Positions 24,801 through 38,700 of a stretch of 64,000 nucleotides of DNA are shown in pieces (within the stretch, counting starts at the first letter, position 1; the number at the start of each line of letters is the position of its first letter). The position numbers were made by a program, and so were the translations under genes. The DNA is from Liolophura sinensis (lineage: Eukaryota; Mollusca; Polyplacophora; Chitonida; Chitonidae): positions 3,603,501-3,667,500 of the forward strand of contig NC_088303.1 of the NCBI RefSeq assembly GCF_032854445.1. The letters run 5' to 3'. Below the pieces are notes generated by a model. That model did no database searches, had not been told where the DNA came from, and saw only the letters and a list, made by a program, of their open reading frames with translations.

Positions 24801-26683
24801 ATTAATGACTGCAAACAAAACATTAAAGGCATAGGCAAGACTTTCAAGAGGTGCTTCAGAAACGAATTTGTGCATTTCTCGAGAGAATCAACAGCAAGCA
24901 CGATTGTCATTACATGTATGCGTAATTGTGAAGACTTTCAGCTAACGGTCCATGGTCACAGTAATAAATACACTAGTTTTGAAAATCATCACAATGAGTG
25001 TTAGGGTGACATCAATGAGTGTCAAGGTGACACCAATGAGTGTCAAGGTGATGTCAGAGAGAGTCAGGGTGAGACCAGTGAGGGTTAGGATGACACCAGT
25101 GAGTGTAAAGGTGACACCAGTGAGTGTCGGTGACACCAGTGAGTGTCAGGGAGACACCAGTGAGTGTCAAGGGGACCCCGATGAGTGTCAGGGGGACACC
25201 AATGAGTGACAGGGGGACATCAGTGAGTGTCAGAGTGACATTGCTATTCATCACACTAAACTACAAATGCAAGTTTGAATTTATTTTTAGCTTTAATATT
25301 AGTTGTCCATATACATATGAATGTTGATCTCCATTGAACATATTATCACACTCATCTGTGATTTGTTAGGTGCTTTGAATGTTTCAGCAGTTCAAATATA
25401 TGTACATGTATATTGAGGCAGAATATAGTTATTCATCATAGAATTCAGTGATATAGGACTCAGATAAACAGGAAGTTTTATTCCTTAGTTATTTATTTAT
25501 TATTTTTTTTTGCAATGCTTTTATTCTCTGTTTCAGTTTACTCTGAAGGAGGATGGCTTGGGAGACTATGGACTCCCTGATCCTGTACCAGATGACCTGT
25601 GGATGGAGTCCAGTGATAGCTCAGATAGTGGAATACATGGTGAGTCCAGTGATAGCTCAGATAGTGGAATACATGGTGAGTCCAGTGATAGCTCAGATAG
25701 TGGAATACATGGTGAGTCCAGTGATAGCTCAGATAGTGGTATACATGGTGAGTCCAGTTATAGCTCAGATAGTGGAACACATGGCGAGTCCATTGATAGC
25801 TCAGATAGTGAAATACATGGCAAGTCCATTGATAGCTCAGATAGTGGAATACATGGTGAGTCCAGTTATAGCTCAGATAGTGGAATACATGGCGAGTCCA
25901 TTGATAGCTCAGATAGTGAAATACATGGTGAGTCCATTGATAGCTCAGACAGTGGAATACATGGTGAGTACAGTGATACACATGTAGCTAAGATAATAAT
26001 ACAAGTATAGACGTTGGAACACAAGTCCAGTGATAGCTCAGATAGTGGAACACAAATCAAGTGATAGCCCTACAGTGATAGCTCATTTGGTGGAATACAG
26101 GTCCAGTGATAGGCCAGATGGTGGAACACAAGTCCAGTGATAGCTCAGATGGTGGAACACAAGTCCAGTGATAGCTCAGATGGTGGAATACAGGTCCAGT
26201 GATAGCTCAGATGGTGGAACACAAGTCCAGTGATAGCTCAGATGGTGGAACACAAGTCCAGTGATAGCCCTATAGTGATAGCTCAGCTGGTGGAATACAG
26301 GTCCAGTGATAGCTCAGATGGTGGAGTTGACAGCATGGCACGATGACGCAGCAGGTGCTTCTCACCAATACGGTCGCTGTGACTTCAAGTCCAGTTCATG
26401 CTGGTTGCCTCGCCCAGCATAAGTGGCAGAAACCGGCGGATGATTGTGAGTTTCCCCTGGGCTCTGATCGGTATTCTCCCTCCATAATGCCAGCCGCCAT
26501 CTTATAAGTGAAATATTCTTGGGTATGGCATAAAAAGGCAATCAAAGAAATAAATAAATATATGAATTTGCCCCTCAAAATTTCTGTAAAACTACCACAT
26601 GCAGCAGTATTTCTGTGCCGGTTTCAGTTAAATACAGTAACAGAAACCTGTGATCATTAAAAACTGTTGGTTTTGAGTTGGTC

Positions 26684-26729
<46 letters not shown>

Positions 26730-29700
26730 TGTATAGAAAGCAGCCAGTATACCTTTATTTATTTATTTGATTGGTGCTTTACGCCGTACTCAAGAATATT
26801 TCACTTATACAACGGCGGCCAGCATTATGGTGGGAGGAAACCGGGCAGAGCCCGGGGGAAACCCACGACCATCCGCAAGTTGCTGCCTGACCTTCCCACG
26901 TACGGCCGGAGAGGAAGCCAGCATGCGCTAGACTTGAACTCACAGCGACCGCATTGGTGAGAGACTCCTGGGTCATTACGCTGTGCTAGCGGGCTAACCA
27001 ACTGAGCCACGGAGGCCCCTACCTTTATTTAACATAAACACATATTTCTACGTGTTTCAACTTTTCATAACAATCAATGGTTTACATTTTTGATTTAACC
27101 AAAAACTCTCTCAATGGTTGACTGCTGAGAAGCACCTTATTTTACACCCATTTGTTCTGTCACCATCACAACCCATTTGTTCTGTCACCATCACAAGAGT
27201 ATGGATCCTGAATAGTGGTTGTCCACAGAGAATTGTTTAAAGTGAAAGACAGCACCTGGTTAATGTTATTGTCCACTGAAAGACTACCTTTTAAAGTATC
27301 TTAAACTGGCATTCAATATTTTTTTTAGATTTTTTTTCAACCCAGTAAAAGTTTAATGAAACTTTGTCTTGTCACAGCTTCAGCGTATGTCCCTTGTTGA
27401 CACCAAGGTGACGTGACATTTACTCTAGCTCTCAAACGTTGACGTTATGTCCCATATAAAAGTCTAAGCAATAGCCAAGGGCAGATTAAAGTTGTGGACT
27501 TCGATGGTAAAGGACCAAGTGATAAATAGCTTTCTCGGAAGTTGGACATATTGGAAGGATATTTCTTTCACTGCTTGAACTGTGCGTACAGTAGGCCTAT
27601 TATATCGTTTATACAGTCTACTAGTAGTCTGCAGATGCACGGCCGGGGTATTCCTGGTTCAGCCTGTACCCTCCGGAGTGGTTGTGCAGATACCGGTAAT
27701 TTTGACCCCTTTTAAATGTTAACAAAATTACAATAGGATTGTTGTACAACTGGATTTATGCTCAATTCTGACACAAATGAAAATAAATCCAAGCACCACT
27801 GAGACCGATCTAGACCTTCGACTGTCACTAGATTTTATGCTTCAATTTTGTAGCCGGGCTTCCAAGAAAGCAGTGTTGACCTAGTTATTGCAGACGTCAG
27901 AGAAAGCACCTTGGCTTAAACACGGCGTTTGAAGAATTTTACTGTATTTTATAAAAGAAAACGGAAAAAACATCCCTTGTATGTGAGAAAGACAAAGGAC
28001 AAAATCTAAATTCTTCAGTTCTATTAAATGCAGAGAGAAACAAAGGGTATCATAAAATTTAATTAATTTTAAGCATTGTCTGATGAGATACCGTCTTCTC
28101 ATTTCCACAGACCTTTTTCTCTGACTCTGATATTTGTTATTTCAGAACTGCGTGCTGACTAAACTCTAACAAAAACGGCAAAATTATATTTGTATAATTT
28201 GAAGAGCATGACTAAGTAGGGCTATGGTCTACTGGGGAGAAGAATGCTGTTTGGGCCAAGACGCTATGCTGCTGTCTGACATAATTTCTGATACCATCGC
28301 TGAATATTACAGCGCTTGTAAATCAACTGAGATTACGTCTGCAGTGGCTATTCAGCTATTTGTTACTAATTCGTTGTAAACGGCCTCAAAATGATGTCTT
28401 ATGCATTAGTTCTCTGTTATCATATGCCATTTCATGGAGTCAATGGGTAAAGGCTATGTCACAGCTTAGGCCGGGCAATCTGATAGCAGCGTGTTTGATT
28501 GGATAAAATTCTCAAGATGGCTGCCTTGATTCATTAAAACCTCTTTAAAATAAAGTATGATGCTTTCTGGAAAGCTTGACTATCCTGCGTTTTATTGAAA
28601 TATGTTTTAGCCAGGTGGTGTCTTGCCCTTTGAATTTCATTATTATATAGTTCTTAAAAGATATTATAGTAAGCAGACCGTTATTTGCAGAAATACTATC
28701 CAGGTCAGCAGCTCTAATCCATTGCTTGGGAATATTGTCTGACTTTATTGGCTGGATTAATATCAGCAGGAAGGGCCTGACTTCATGGACATGTGGTGCA
28801 AAGACAATGCACAGCGCAGCGTCGGTTTCCACAGGAGTTGATATTAATTGATATAAAGTGATATAAAGCAGCTTATGTAGTGAGAGCCTCATTTTTACAA
28901 GTTTCACTGTGTAATCTAGCAGCACAAATCCTACATGCATACATATATGTTCATATATATATGTTGTTGTTGTCACAGGTGTATGTGTGAAAAGCGAGCC
29001 GATGTCCCCAGTTCCATCCTCAGGATCTGATCTATCGCTGCCAGATTCTTTGGTGAGTTACCTCCCTTCAAAATTCTACTTTTGGGTGCACTGGAAATTT
29101 CTCACTCTGTCATTCAGTGGTGTATTTAACTCGTAATTGTTATATTAGTGTGATTTTTAAAGTCTTATCTTAACAAATTACAGTATGTACATGTGCACAC
29201 AAATCAACAGCATAACAAAAGTCCACCCAGCACTGCACATGCACATCAACTGAATAGCAAAAAGTCCACCCAGCCCGACGCATGCACAGCAACTGTATAG
29301 CAAAAAGTCCACCCAGCCCGACGCATGCACAGCAACTGAATAACAAAAAGTCCACCCAGCCTGACGCATGCACAGCAACTGTATAGCAAAAAGTCCACCC
29401 AGCACTACACCACATGCACAGCAACTGTATAGCAAAAAGTCCACCCAGCACTACACCACATGCACAGCAACTGTATAGCAAAAAGTCCACCCAGCACTAC
29501 ACATGCACAGCAACTGTATAGCAAAGTCCACCCAGCACAATGCTGAATGCTGTCGTATAGGCCTAAGTGAAATCTTCTTCAGTAGGGCATAGAACACCAA
29601 CGAAATAAATAAATGTAGCAAAAAGTAATTTATATCCTAAAAAACTTGGAAGTACTACTTATGGGACAGGTGGCAAAAAATGGTCATATAAGTCTTTCAT

Positions 29701-32700
29701 CTAAGGCTTTTCTTTTGTTTTTTCAGACAACAGAGAGTTACGATTTTTCCCAAGATGTGAGCATGTGTACTGGTTTGAATCTGAAAACAGATGTCAAGGG
29801 TCAACAGTCAGCCTGTGAAAACCAATCTTATGTCTTCAATTCACCAACATTTGTGTTGACCCCTCAGATTAAGATCGAGCATCCATCGCCATGCCAACCC
29901 CAGTCGATCCATTCCATTCTGAACTCAAAAATAAAGATCAAACCCAAACCAGTTGATGGCACGCAAAACTCTTTGCCAGCTGCGTCCAGTAAGTTCATGT
30001 TGGTTTGGCCCTAGCTTTACGTCATTTGGACAGCTGACAGATAGTCATCGGTTTCCCCCAGACTTTAGCCTGTTTCCTCTCGCTATAATGTTGACTGACG
30101 TCATATAAATGAAATGTTCTTGAGTTAAATACCAATCAGTGTCATTCCTGCTACAGCCTAATGGCCCGTAACTCGCAAAGCTCCTGTTAGTCTGGCCCTG
30201 GCTTTAAGTCATTAGGTGTGTTTGGCTCCCGTGTCACTTGCACTATAGCCTAATGGCGTGTGGTTCTCCAGGCTCCTGTTAGTTCAGCCCTTTCTTTAAG
30301 TCATTAAGTTTGTTTGGCCTCAGTGTCATTCCTGGTACAGCCTAATGGCCCGTAACTCGCAAAGCTCCTGCTAGTCTGGCCCTGGCTTTAAGTCATTAGG
30401 TGTGTTTGGCTCCCGTGTCACTTGCACTACAGCCTAACGACGTGTGGTTCTCCAGGCTCCTGTTAGTCCAGCCCTTTCTTTAAGTCATTATGTTTATTTG
30501 GCCTCAGTGTCATTCCTGCTACAGCCTAATGGCACGTAACTCGCAAAGCTCCTGCTAGTCTGGCCCTGGCTTTAAGTCATTAGATTTGTTTTGCTCCAGT
30601 ATCACTTGCACTACAACCTAACGGCGTGTGGCTCTCCAGGCTCCTGTTAGTCCGGTCCTTTCTTTAAGTCATTAAGTTTGTTTGGCTACAGTATCACTTG
30701 TACTTCAGCCTAATAACAGGTGACTCTCATGGCTTCTGCTGCTTTGGCCCTTTACTTTTACCCTTTAGTTTAATACCTGGCTAAGTGCTTTCTGTATCAA
30801 ACTCTTCTCAGTTTCTTCTACACATAAGCCTGACTGCCGTTGTATTAGTGAAATATTTTGCTGTGGAGCTTTCAATCCTTCCCAGATAAGTACTGTACTA
30901 CTCATGTTGCTTGACTCTCAAGGCATGTACACTGTACGGTATGAAAACGTGCACTTAGGGATTGATCCCATGGAAATTATAGGCTCTTGCTGGGATGTCT
31001 CCGTGCAGGTACATGTACGTTTTAATATCCAAGAAACTTGATCAGATGAGATAATAGATCAATTACCTTGATTTTCCAGATGCCTGCAAACCGTTAGTGT
31101 TAACGCCTGAGGAATTCAACCGTCTGACATCCCAGGGACTGCTCCGTTTACCTGGGTCTGATCCTGACACAGCAGCCTCACCAACATCCCCCACCCCAGG
31201 AAGTGTCTCTGCTACCACATCTCCTGTATCCCATAATACTATCCGACTAAACTCAGGTCACAAGTACCCCGCCTCCACTCATCTACAGTTGGATACTAGT
31301 AATGGATCAGTAAGTGAGCTCTTCTCCAGTGTGCATTGGCCATTAATAACTTTATATTGTGAGTAGAAATGGCCAAATGTTGTTTGCTGTAATCCTTGAC
31401 CGTATCACATTTTTGTGAAATGTTTATTCCAGCATAATATGAGGGCATTAGTCAGTGTATAAGATTATCCTTTTGTGAAGCAGTGAAATTGGCCAACCCA
31501 ACCAGTGTAGTTGTTCCTCCAAAAATCATATCAAACAGGTACATAAATCACACCTAAAGTTGATCTTTCACAAAAAGGTTGAGGAATCCAGGAAAAGAAA
31601 GAGTTAACTCTTCAGCAGTTACAGGCCAGTACATTTCAGTTATGAGTATTTATATATTGCAGTAAAAATCATTCCAGTTTTAATTAACTACCTGCAGTTT
31701 TAGTTAATAGTAATGGCTGTCATCTTAATCCCATGTGTTGCCTTATTTCAAACTTTTGTCTTACTTGCTATTCAAATTTTAGTGATTTTATTATGATATA
31801 CAAAAGCTATTTTGTTTGGTATGCATGTATGGTACAATGCAATGTTAGATGCCTTTTTTCTTGACGGACTTTCTTATATCAACTTCAGAACAAAGTGCTT
31901 AAAAGACAGCAGCGAATGATTAAAAACAGAGAATCTGCTAGTTTATCTCGCAAGAAGAAGAAAGAGGTAAGTTCTGATGTTTCAAAATAACTTGTCAATA
32001 ATTTGATAATAATTTATAGATGAATTAGTGTTGCTTGCTGCAGTAACGTGTAGACCAGTGGAATACAATGTATCCAGCCGCTTACATTAGTTTGAGTTAT
32101 AATTGAAGAAAAATTGTAATAACTATGACACTGTCTGCCTTGGTAATTATGTTGTATGTTCACAAATTCAACATTCAGAAATGTGTGGGTTTTACATGTA
32201 CTGTATATTATTAGTCTCTTGTATATATGTATATGCCATATGGCTCGAATTTCTGAAATTGACAACAGGTATGAGAAAAAATATAATGACATCTTGTCAA
32301 TTGTCTAAATTCTTTTCAACGGCAGTTTCAAGCTTTGCTAGCGGTTTTAAATCAGGTGTATACATGTTAGCCTACATGTATGTGGTATGGTGGGTGTTTA
32401 CTTGACAAGAACATTGATTGCATATAAAAACATTAGTGGAACGTACGTAATTGACTTAACACATTACATTTGACACTTGGAGGGGTCAAGCAGGAAAAGA
32501 TAGAGAGTAAAACCAGACCAGTAACTACAGTGTGATATCTGGCAAGTGGTCATGTAACTGATGAAATACGGCCTCTTGACATTTGTGGGGGTTTTTATTC
32601 AGACATTTCATGTATATATATGCCTTAGACATAGCAATGTGCAGGAGGTACATGTATAAGAAGAACAGTCATTTAGCTTGATAAACATGACTAAGTAAGT

Positions 32701-35700
32701 TACAGTTGTATACGCTAAACATGATATAATGTAGGCTAGTATTATTGTGACAATTTGTTATATGTAAACGTTGTAATGAGATTGAACTTTGTCTGTTTTC
32801 TGTTTTTGACAGTACTTGTATACGCTGGAAGACAAGATAAAGGCATTTAATGTGGAGAATATGAAGCTGAGACAGGAGAACGATTCGCTGAAAAGACAAC
32901 TGGGAGTGTTACAAATAGAGGTGAGATTGTGGTACTGTCAATAGTGTAAAGCTGAAGACAAGCATTGCAGGACAGACATGTATTCAAGATGGTTGAATTT
33001 GGAAACAGGCCATCAGTTCATTTGCAGTCATTTGTACTCCATGGAATTTTCTTCCATCTGCTTGCATCGTTTTGCTCCCCGGTTGAAAATTTAATGACTG
33101 TAATTATTGGTGTGTTTGTCATAATGTTTGTGACAGGAAATACTGACTGCTACACATTTAAAGTACAAAGAATAGAATTTGGTAATTTTTTTTTAATGCA
33201 TGCAATAAAATCAGAACAAAATATTTTCTGTGGTTTGTTAACTGATTAAAATCTGTTTACTTTCCATAGTAAATAGCTTTCATTTTCACTTGTTATATCA
33301 TGGCATCCAAAGTCCATTTTGCATTTGACACTGCATTTTGTATACGTTTCAGTAAATATTGCTTATCTGCCAGTAGTGCCACTATCATTGTGATTGGTTT
33401 TTCACTGAGCTGTTGTTTGATCTTTCTCGCACAGAACCAGAGACTGAAGACAGGCCTTGTGGAGCCCACGTCTGTACCCCCTAAAACCCGCACCTGCCTG
33501 CTGGCACTTGTCGTAATGCTCACCCTTAACCTTGCTCCATGGAGGTACACTTCTAGCGTTTGTTCTCGGGCTGTTGTTGTGAGCTGGAGTTTTACAACAT
33601 GATATCTGTGACACACAGCACACCGTTAAACTCGTCCCATTCAGGTCACATCCAGTGTTATAGTCTATTTCTTGTAGCAAGTCGCCCATGTTCAGCCATC
33701 TGTAAAATCACTCATACTCATTACCAAAATTGCCTTTAGTTAGTGACACATGCTGAAAGTCCATGTTCTTACGATGAAAATGAAGTTAGGTCACTTTTTC
33801 TAATTGATAAGGTTAAAGTCCATAAGCTCAGTTTCAACAGCAAGAACATATTGCCTTGTGTGACGTCAAAATTATTCAAAAACCAGTGGCACGCAGGATA
33901 TTGGGCAGAGTTCAACATATTTTGACGGAGGGCGACATCGGTTACCTAAGCTGCCATTGACATTACAGTAGATGCTGTTACTGACACTGCTATATCTGAA
34001 ATTGTTTACACGGTTTAATATGATATAACCTTAATAAATGAATTTTATTTTATCCAATGTAGTATATGATCTCAGGGCAGTATAACGGCTTGTTAGTGCA
34101 GCCATTGTAAAACAAATTACTCTCCACTCCCATTGTCCAGCATGCAACTTGCTTTTGAATAATCAATTGATGTCACCCGAGGCAATGAGTTCTTGGTGTT
34201 GAAAAACCAAGCTTATGGAGTTAAACATTATGAATTAGACAAAAAAGTATTCTAATTGCATTTTCATTGTAATAATGTGGATGTTCAGCATATCAATCTG
34301 TAGAGCTTGTGTTGTTATGTGTCACTGACTAAAGGCAAGTTTAGAAGTGAGTATTAATGATTTTATAGATAGCTCAATATAGGCCACTCTCTAAAAAAAA
34401 AAAATAGGGACAAAATGTGTCAAAAAACAAAAATAGTATATCTGTTTCTCTCCCAAATTCAGTTAGTAACAAATTTTAGGGTGAAATTTCATGTCATTTT
34501 AAGCTGTAAATGAATGACCTAATGTGGTCAACACACATGCTTGAGATAATTCATGCTTTTATGTTGTAGCTCTATGTTAGCTGGTGAAGGAAAGGAAAAC
34601 CAGCTTTTTCAGCCAGTTGCCCCCACAGGGCGCCATCTAATGGCCACAGAAGAGATTAAAGCAGGTGCAATTGGGGTAGAAGCCTATTGGGGGCAGGAAA
34701 AAGTAGCTCAGGACAGCCTGATGAAGAGGATTCAGAGACTGTTAGAGACAGAGGGCCACCTGCCAGTCATGGCTAACTCCAGTCTGCCCAAGTCACACCC
34801 AGACTGTAATACCTACTACAATACCACAGAGTCTAGTAGGTGAGTGACATCACACTGTACATGTACCATAAAGACAGAGTGTCACCTCTCAGTCATGGCT
34901 AACTTCTGTCTGCCCAAGTCACACCCAGACTGTAATACCTACTACAATACCATAGTGTCTAGTAGGTGCGTGACATCACACTGTACATGTACCATAAAGA
35001 CAGAGTGTCACCTGCCAGTCACGGCTTACTCGTGTCTGCCCAAGTCACACCCAGACTGTACTACCTACTACAATACCATAGAGTCTAGTAGGTGAGTGAC
35101 ATCACACTGTACATGTACCATAAAGACAGAGTGTCACCTGCCAGTCATGGCTAACTTCTGTCTGCCTAAGTCACACATAGACTGTACTACCTACTACAGC
35201 ACCACAGAGTCTAGTAGGTGAGTGACATCACACTCTACATGTACCACAAAGGCAGAAGGTCACCTGCCAGTCACGGCTTACTCCTGTCTGCCCAAAATCA
35301 CACGCAGACTGTACTACCTACTACAGCATTACAGATTCAAGTAGGTGCGTGACATCACACTGTACATGTACCATAGAGATCATGGCTGACTCCATTCTGC
35401 ACTAGCCACAGCTCTGTGGTTTGAAAAGCAGCCAATCCATGCTAAGTTATGCAGATTCATTTATTTTCCTGATTCTGATCGGTTGTTGGTTTGTGTGCAT
35501 TAACTGCTTTAAATGTTTTCCAATAGAGGAGTTTGAGTTGGAACTCTAATTGCGTTAAAGGTAAGAACAGTTCTGTTGTCTCATGTGACTTGTAAAAAAT
35601 GTCAGACAACCTTTGTTGACATTAATGTTCGGATCACCTGTCTCACCACGTTCTAGAGGCACAGATGACACCTATTTTATTTGGGAACTTTTTGTGACAC

Positions 35701-38700
35701 ATCATCAGGTTCAACAACCACCTTAATCTATCCTTTAGATGTTTAGTTGGGGATATGAATTGCTCATAAGCGTTATCTGCTGGGTGAATTGTACCTACCT
35801 ACAACATGTACTCTAAATAAATAACATAAAATTTCGTCCCTCCCCCCCCCCCCCCCCCCACCAAAAAAAAAAAAAAGCTTTCATAGGCAATACCATAATA
35901 ATGCTCCTGAACCTCATACTACCTTCCTAACAGACCTCACAAGAGACCATTAGAACCCAGTATCAGGTTATATGTGAAACTTTAATACAGGGGGGACAGG
36001 TGATGTCATGTACTTTAGATGTAATACTGAGAACTTAACAAAGCCTAGGAATACAAACAGCAGATTGTCAGTCGTGATGATGATATTATGGTACCCACGT
36101 ACACCCTACAGACTGGCTGAGAAGTTAGCTGGCTGGATGTGGCGACATGAACAAGAGCAGAAGAGAGCAAACCATCACAAGAAGGGACGTGCTGCTCGCA
36201 AAAAGCACCTACCGCTGAGAAAGGTCAAGGCCGCAATCAAGGGGGAATACCCAACTCAGCAGTACAGGTGAGATACTGGTTTTTGACATAAATTCTGACC
36301 AATCACTGTTACCCTGTAACACATAAGTACTATGTTACTACCATAAAGTTTGCTCACAGATGGCCATAGCCAAAACAGGCATGAAGAGAAGACAACAGGG
36401 CTGAGGCCCGAGTCCTATGTATTCATTAGGTTGGACAACTTCCCGCTTCATTCAGAAAAGGAATTATGGATGTGTATTTATAGTGTTTGCATATGGTTCT
36501 GATCAAATTTATTTCAGTGTAGATATCGAAAAAAAAAATTTCTTTTATAAAAAATGTGATGAAAAGTAGTAGTGAAATGTGTGGAGCCCTACATACATGT
36601 ATAGCTACAGTCATGTTGTGTGAAAAGTCCCTCAAATACCTTGTGAGGTGTAGTTTCCTCTAAGTGCTGTTTTGAAAAAGTGTGTAAAACACAGTCAAAT
36701 GGATACATGTAGATAAATTTAATGTAATGAAGATTTTATATAGCCTTGAAAAAGTTCAATTTAATCAGAGAAAATAATGTCTGAAAGAGCTATTTTGTAA
36801 GAGGAGGATGATGTGAAATCTGTCAGGCATCAGCATAAGGTGTGGCTTCAAATTCTGTAACATTTATTCTTAACAGTATGCATTTGATCTCTTGTCCTTA
36901 GTAAGAAGAGCAGCATCGGCCATGAACTGAAGGTGTTTCACACCGAGGATCTGAGGCGAGATTTTCTCTCTGCCATCCATCAGAGGAATGACACTTTCTA
37001 TGTTCTGTCCTTCAGCTCGGTAAGTTGGTGTCATGTTGCCTTATGTCACTGTCAGGTTGCCCTGTGACCATTGTCATGTTGTCCTGTGCCACTGCCATGT
37101 TGTCCCGTGCTACTGTCATGTTGCCTTATGTCACTGCCATGTTGTCCCGTGCTACTGTCATGCTGCCTTATGTCACTGCCATGTTGTCCCGTGCTACTGT
37201 CAGGTTGTCCTGTGCCACTGCCATGTTGTCCCGTGCCACTGCCATGTTGTCTCGTGCTACTGTCATGTTGCCTTATGTCACTGCCATGTTGTCCCGTGCT
37301 AATGTCATGTTGCCTAATGTCACTGTCAGGTTGCCCTGTGACCATTGTCATGTTGTCCCGCGCTTCTGTCATGTTGCCTTGTGTCACTGTCAGGTTGCCC
37401 AGTGACCATTGTCATGTTGTCCTGTGCCACTGCCATGTTGTCCCATGCTACTGTCATGTTGCCTTATGTCACTGTCGGGTTGCCCTGTGACCATTGACAT
37501 GTTGTCCTGTGCCACTGTCATGTTGTCCTATGCTACTGTCATGTTGCCTTATGTCACTGTCAGGTTGCCATGTGACCATTGTCATGTTGTCCTGTGCCAC
37601 TGTCAGGTTGTCCCGTGCTACTGTCATGTTGCCTTATGTCACTGTCAGGTTGTATTCTGCCACGGTCATGTTGCCCTATTTCACTGTCATTATGTCCTGT
37701 GTCACTGTGAGGTTGCCCTGTGTCACTGTTAGGTTGCCTTGTGTCACTGACTTGTTGCCCTATGCGACTGCCATATGCCAGTGCTTTGTGTCACTGCCCT
37801 GTTATCATGTGTCACTGTAATGTTGTCCTGTGTCACTGTCATGTTTGCCCTATGTCACTGCCCTGTTGTCCTATGCCGCTGTCAGGTTGCCCTGTGTCAA
37901 TGTCCTGTTGTCCTATGCCACTATCATGTTGCCCTGTGTCACTGTCCTGTTCTGATGCCTTTTGTCACTGCCCTGTTGTCCTGTGTCACTGTCCTGTTCA
38001 GATGCCTTGTGTCACTGCCCTGTTGTCCTGTGTCACTGTCCTGTTCTGATGCCCTGTGTCACTGTCCTGTTCTGATGCCCTGTGCCACTGTCCTGTTCCA
38101 ATGCCTTGTGTCTCTGCCCTGTTGTCATGTGTCACTCTCATGTTGCCCTGTGTCACTGCCCTGTTCTGATGCCCGGCGTCACTGTCCTGTTGCCCTGTGT
38201 CACCGTCTTCTTGTATAATAAAGCAACATGGTAAGCCAAAGCAGCAACAGTATTTTGTTGCTTACACAACCCATTTTGCTTAAATTAAAAGACTTGTCCA
38301 GGTGTGAATCTGCATTGATCAGGGGTCAACCGGAAGCAACATAACAAGTACTTCAGACAAAAGAGCTGTAAACTCATCACTCTCAAAAATTAAGGACAAA
38401 TTTTCCTTTCTATGCCAAACAGCTGTCAACCGTTTGGTATTTTGATTATTCATTACTTTCTATTCAGGATGATTAACGATCGCTTGGTTTGGTTTTTGGA
38501 GACTAATGAGTTGATAAGCAACATTCAATGTGGATTTCGAAAGAATCGCAGTACTGTTGATCACCTTGTTCGTCTAGAATGCTTTATTAAGAACGGTATC
38601 GTTAATCGTGACCATGTCGTATCTGTCTTTTTTGATCTGGAAAAGGCACATGACACTACTTGGAAATATGGCATTATGAAAGATATGCATGGATTTGGAC

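Noticed and set aside
25538-25981. Minus-strand open frame rich in His/Tyr across the 36-bp array
   Set aside because: It exists only because the repeat period is divisible by three; the plus strand has the phase-consistent ATF6 exon.
28545-28976. 143-codon minus-strand frame
   Set aside because: It lies in ATF6 intron 3, no family is recognised, and its composition is like the surrounding intron.
33293-33689. Minus-strand frames over ATF6 exon 9
   Set aside because: Shadows of the plus-strand membrane-segment exon, whose borders and phases fit ATF6.
37025-38218. Cys/Pro/His-rich open frames in three phases
   Set aside because: Products of a 19-bp intronic minisatellite between ATF6 exons 12 and 13, with no start context or domain.
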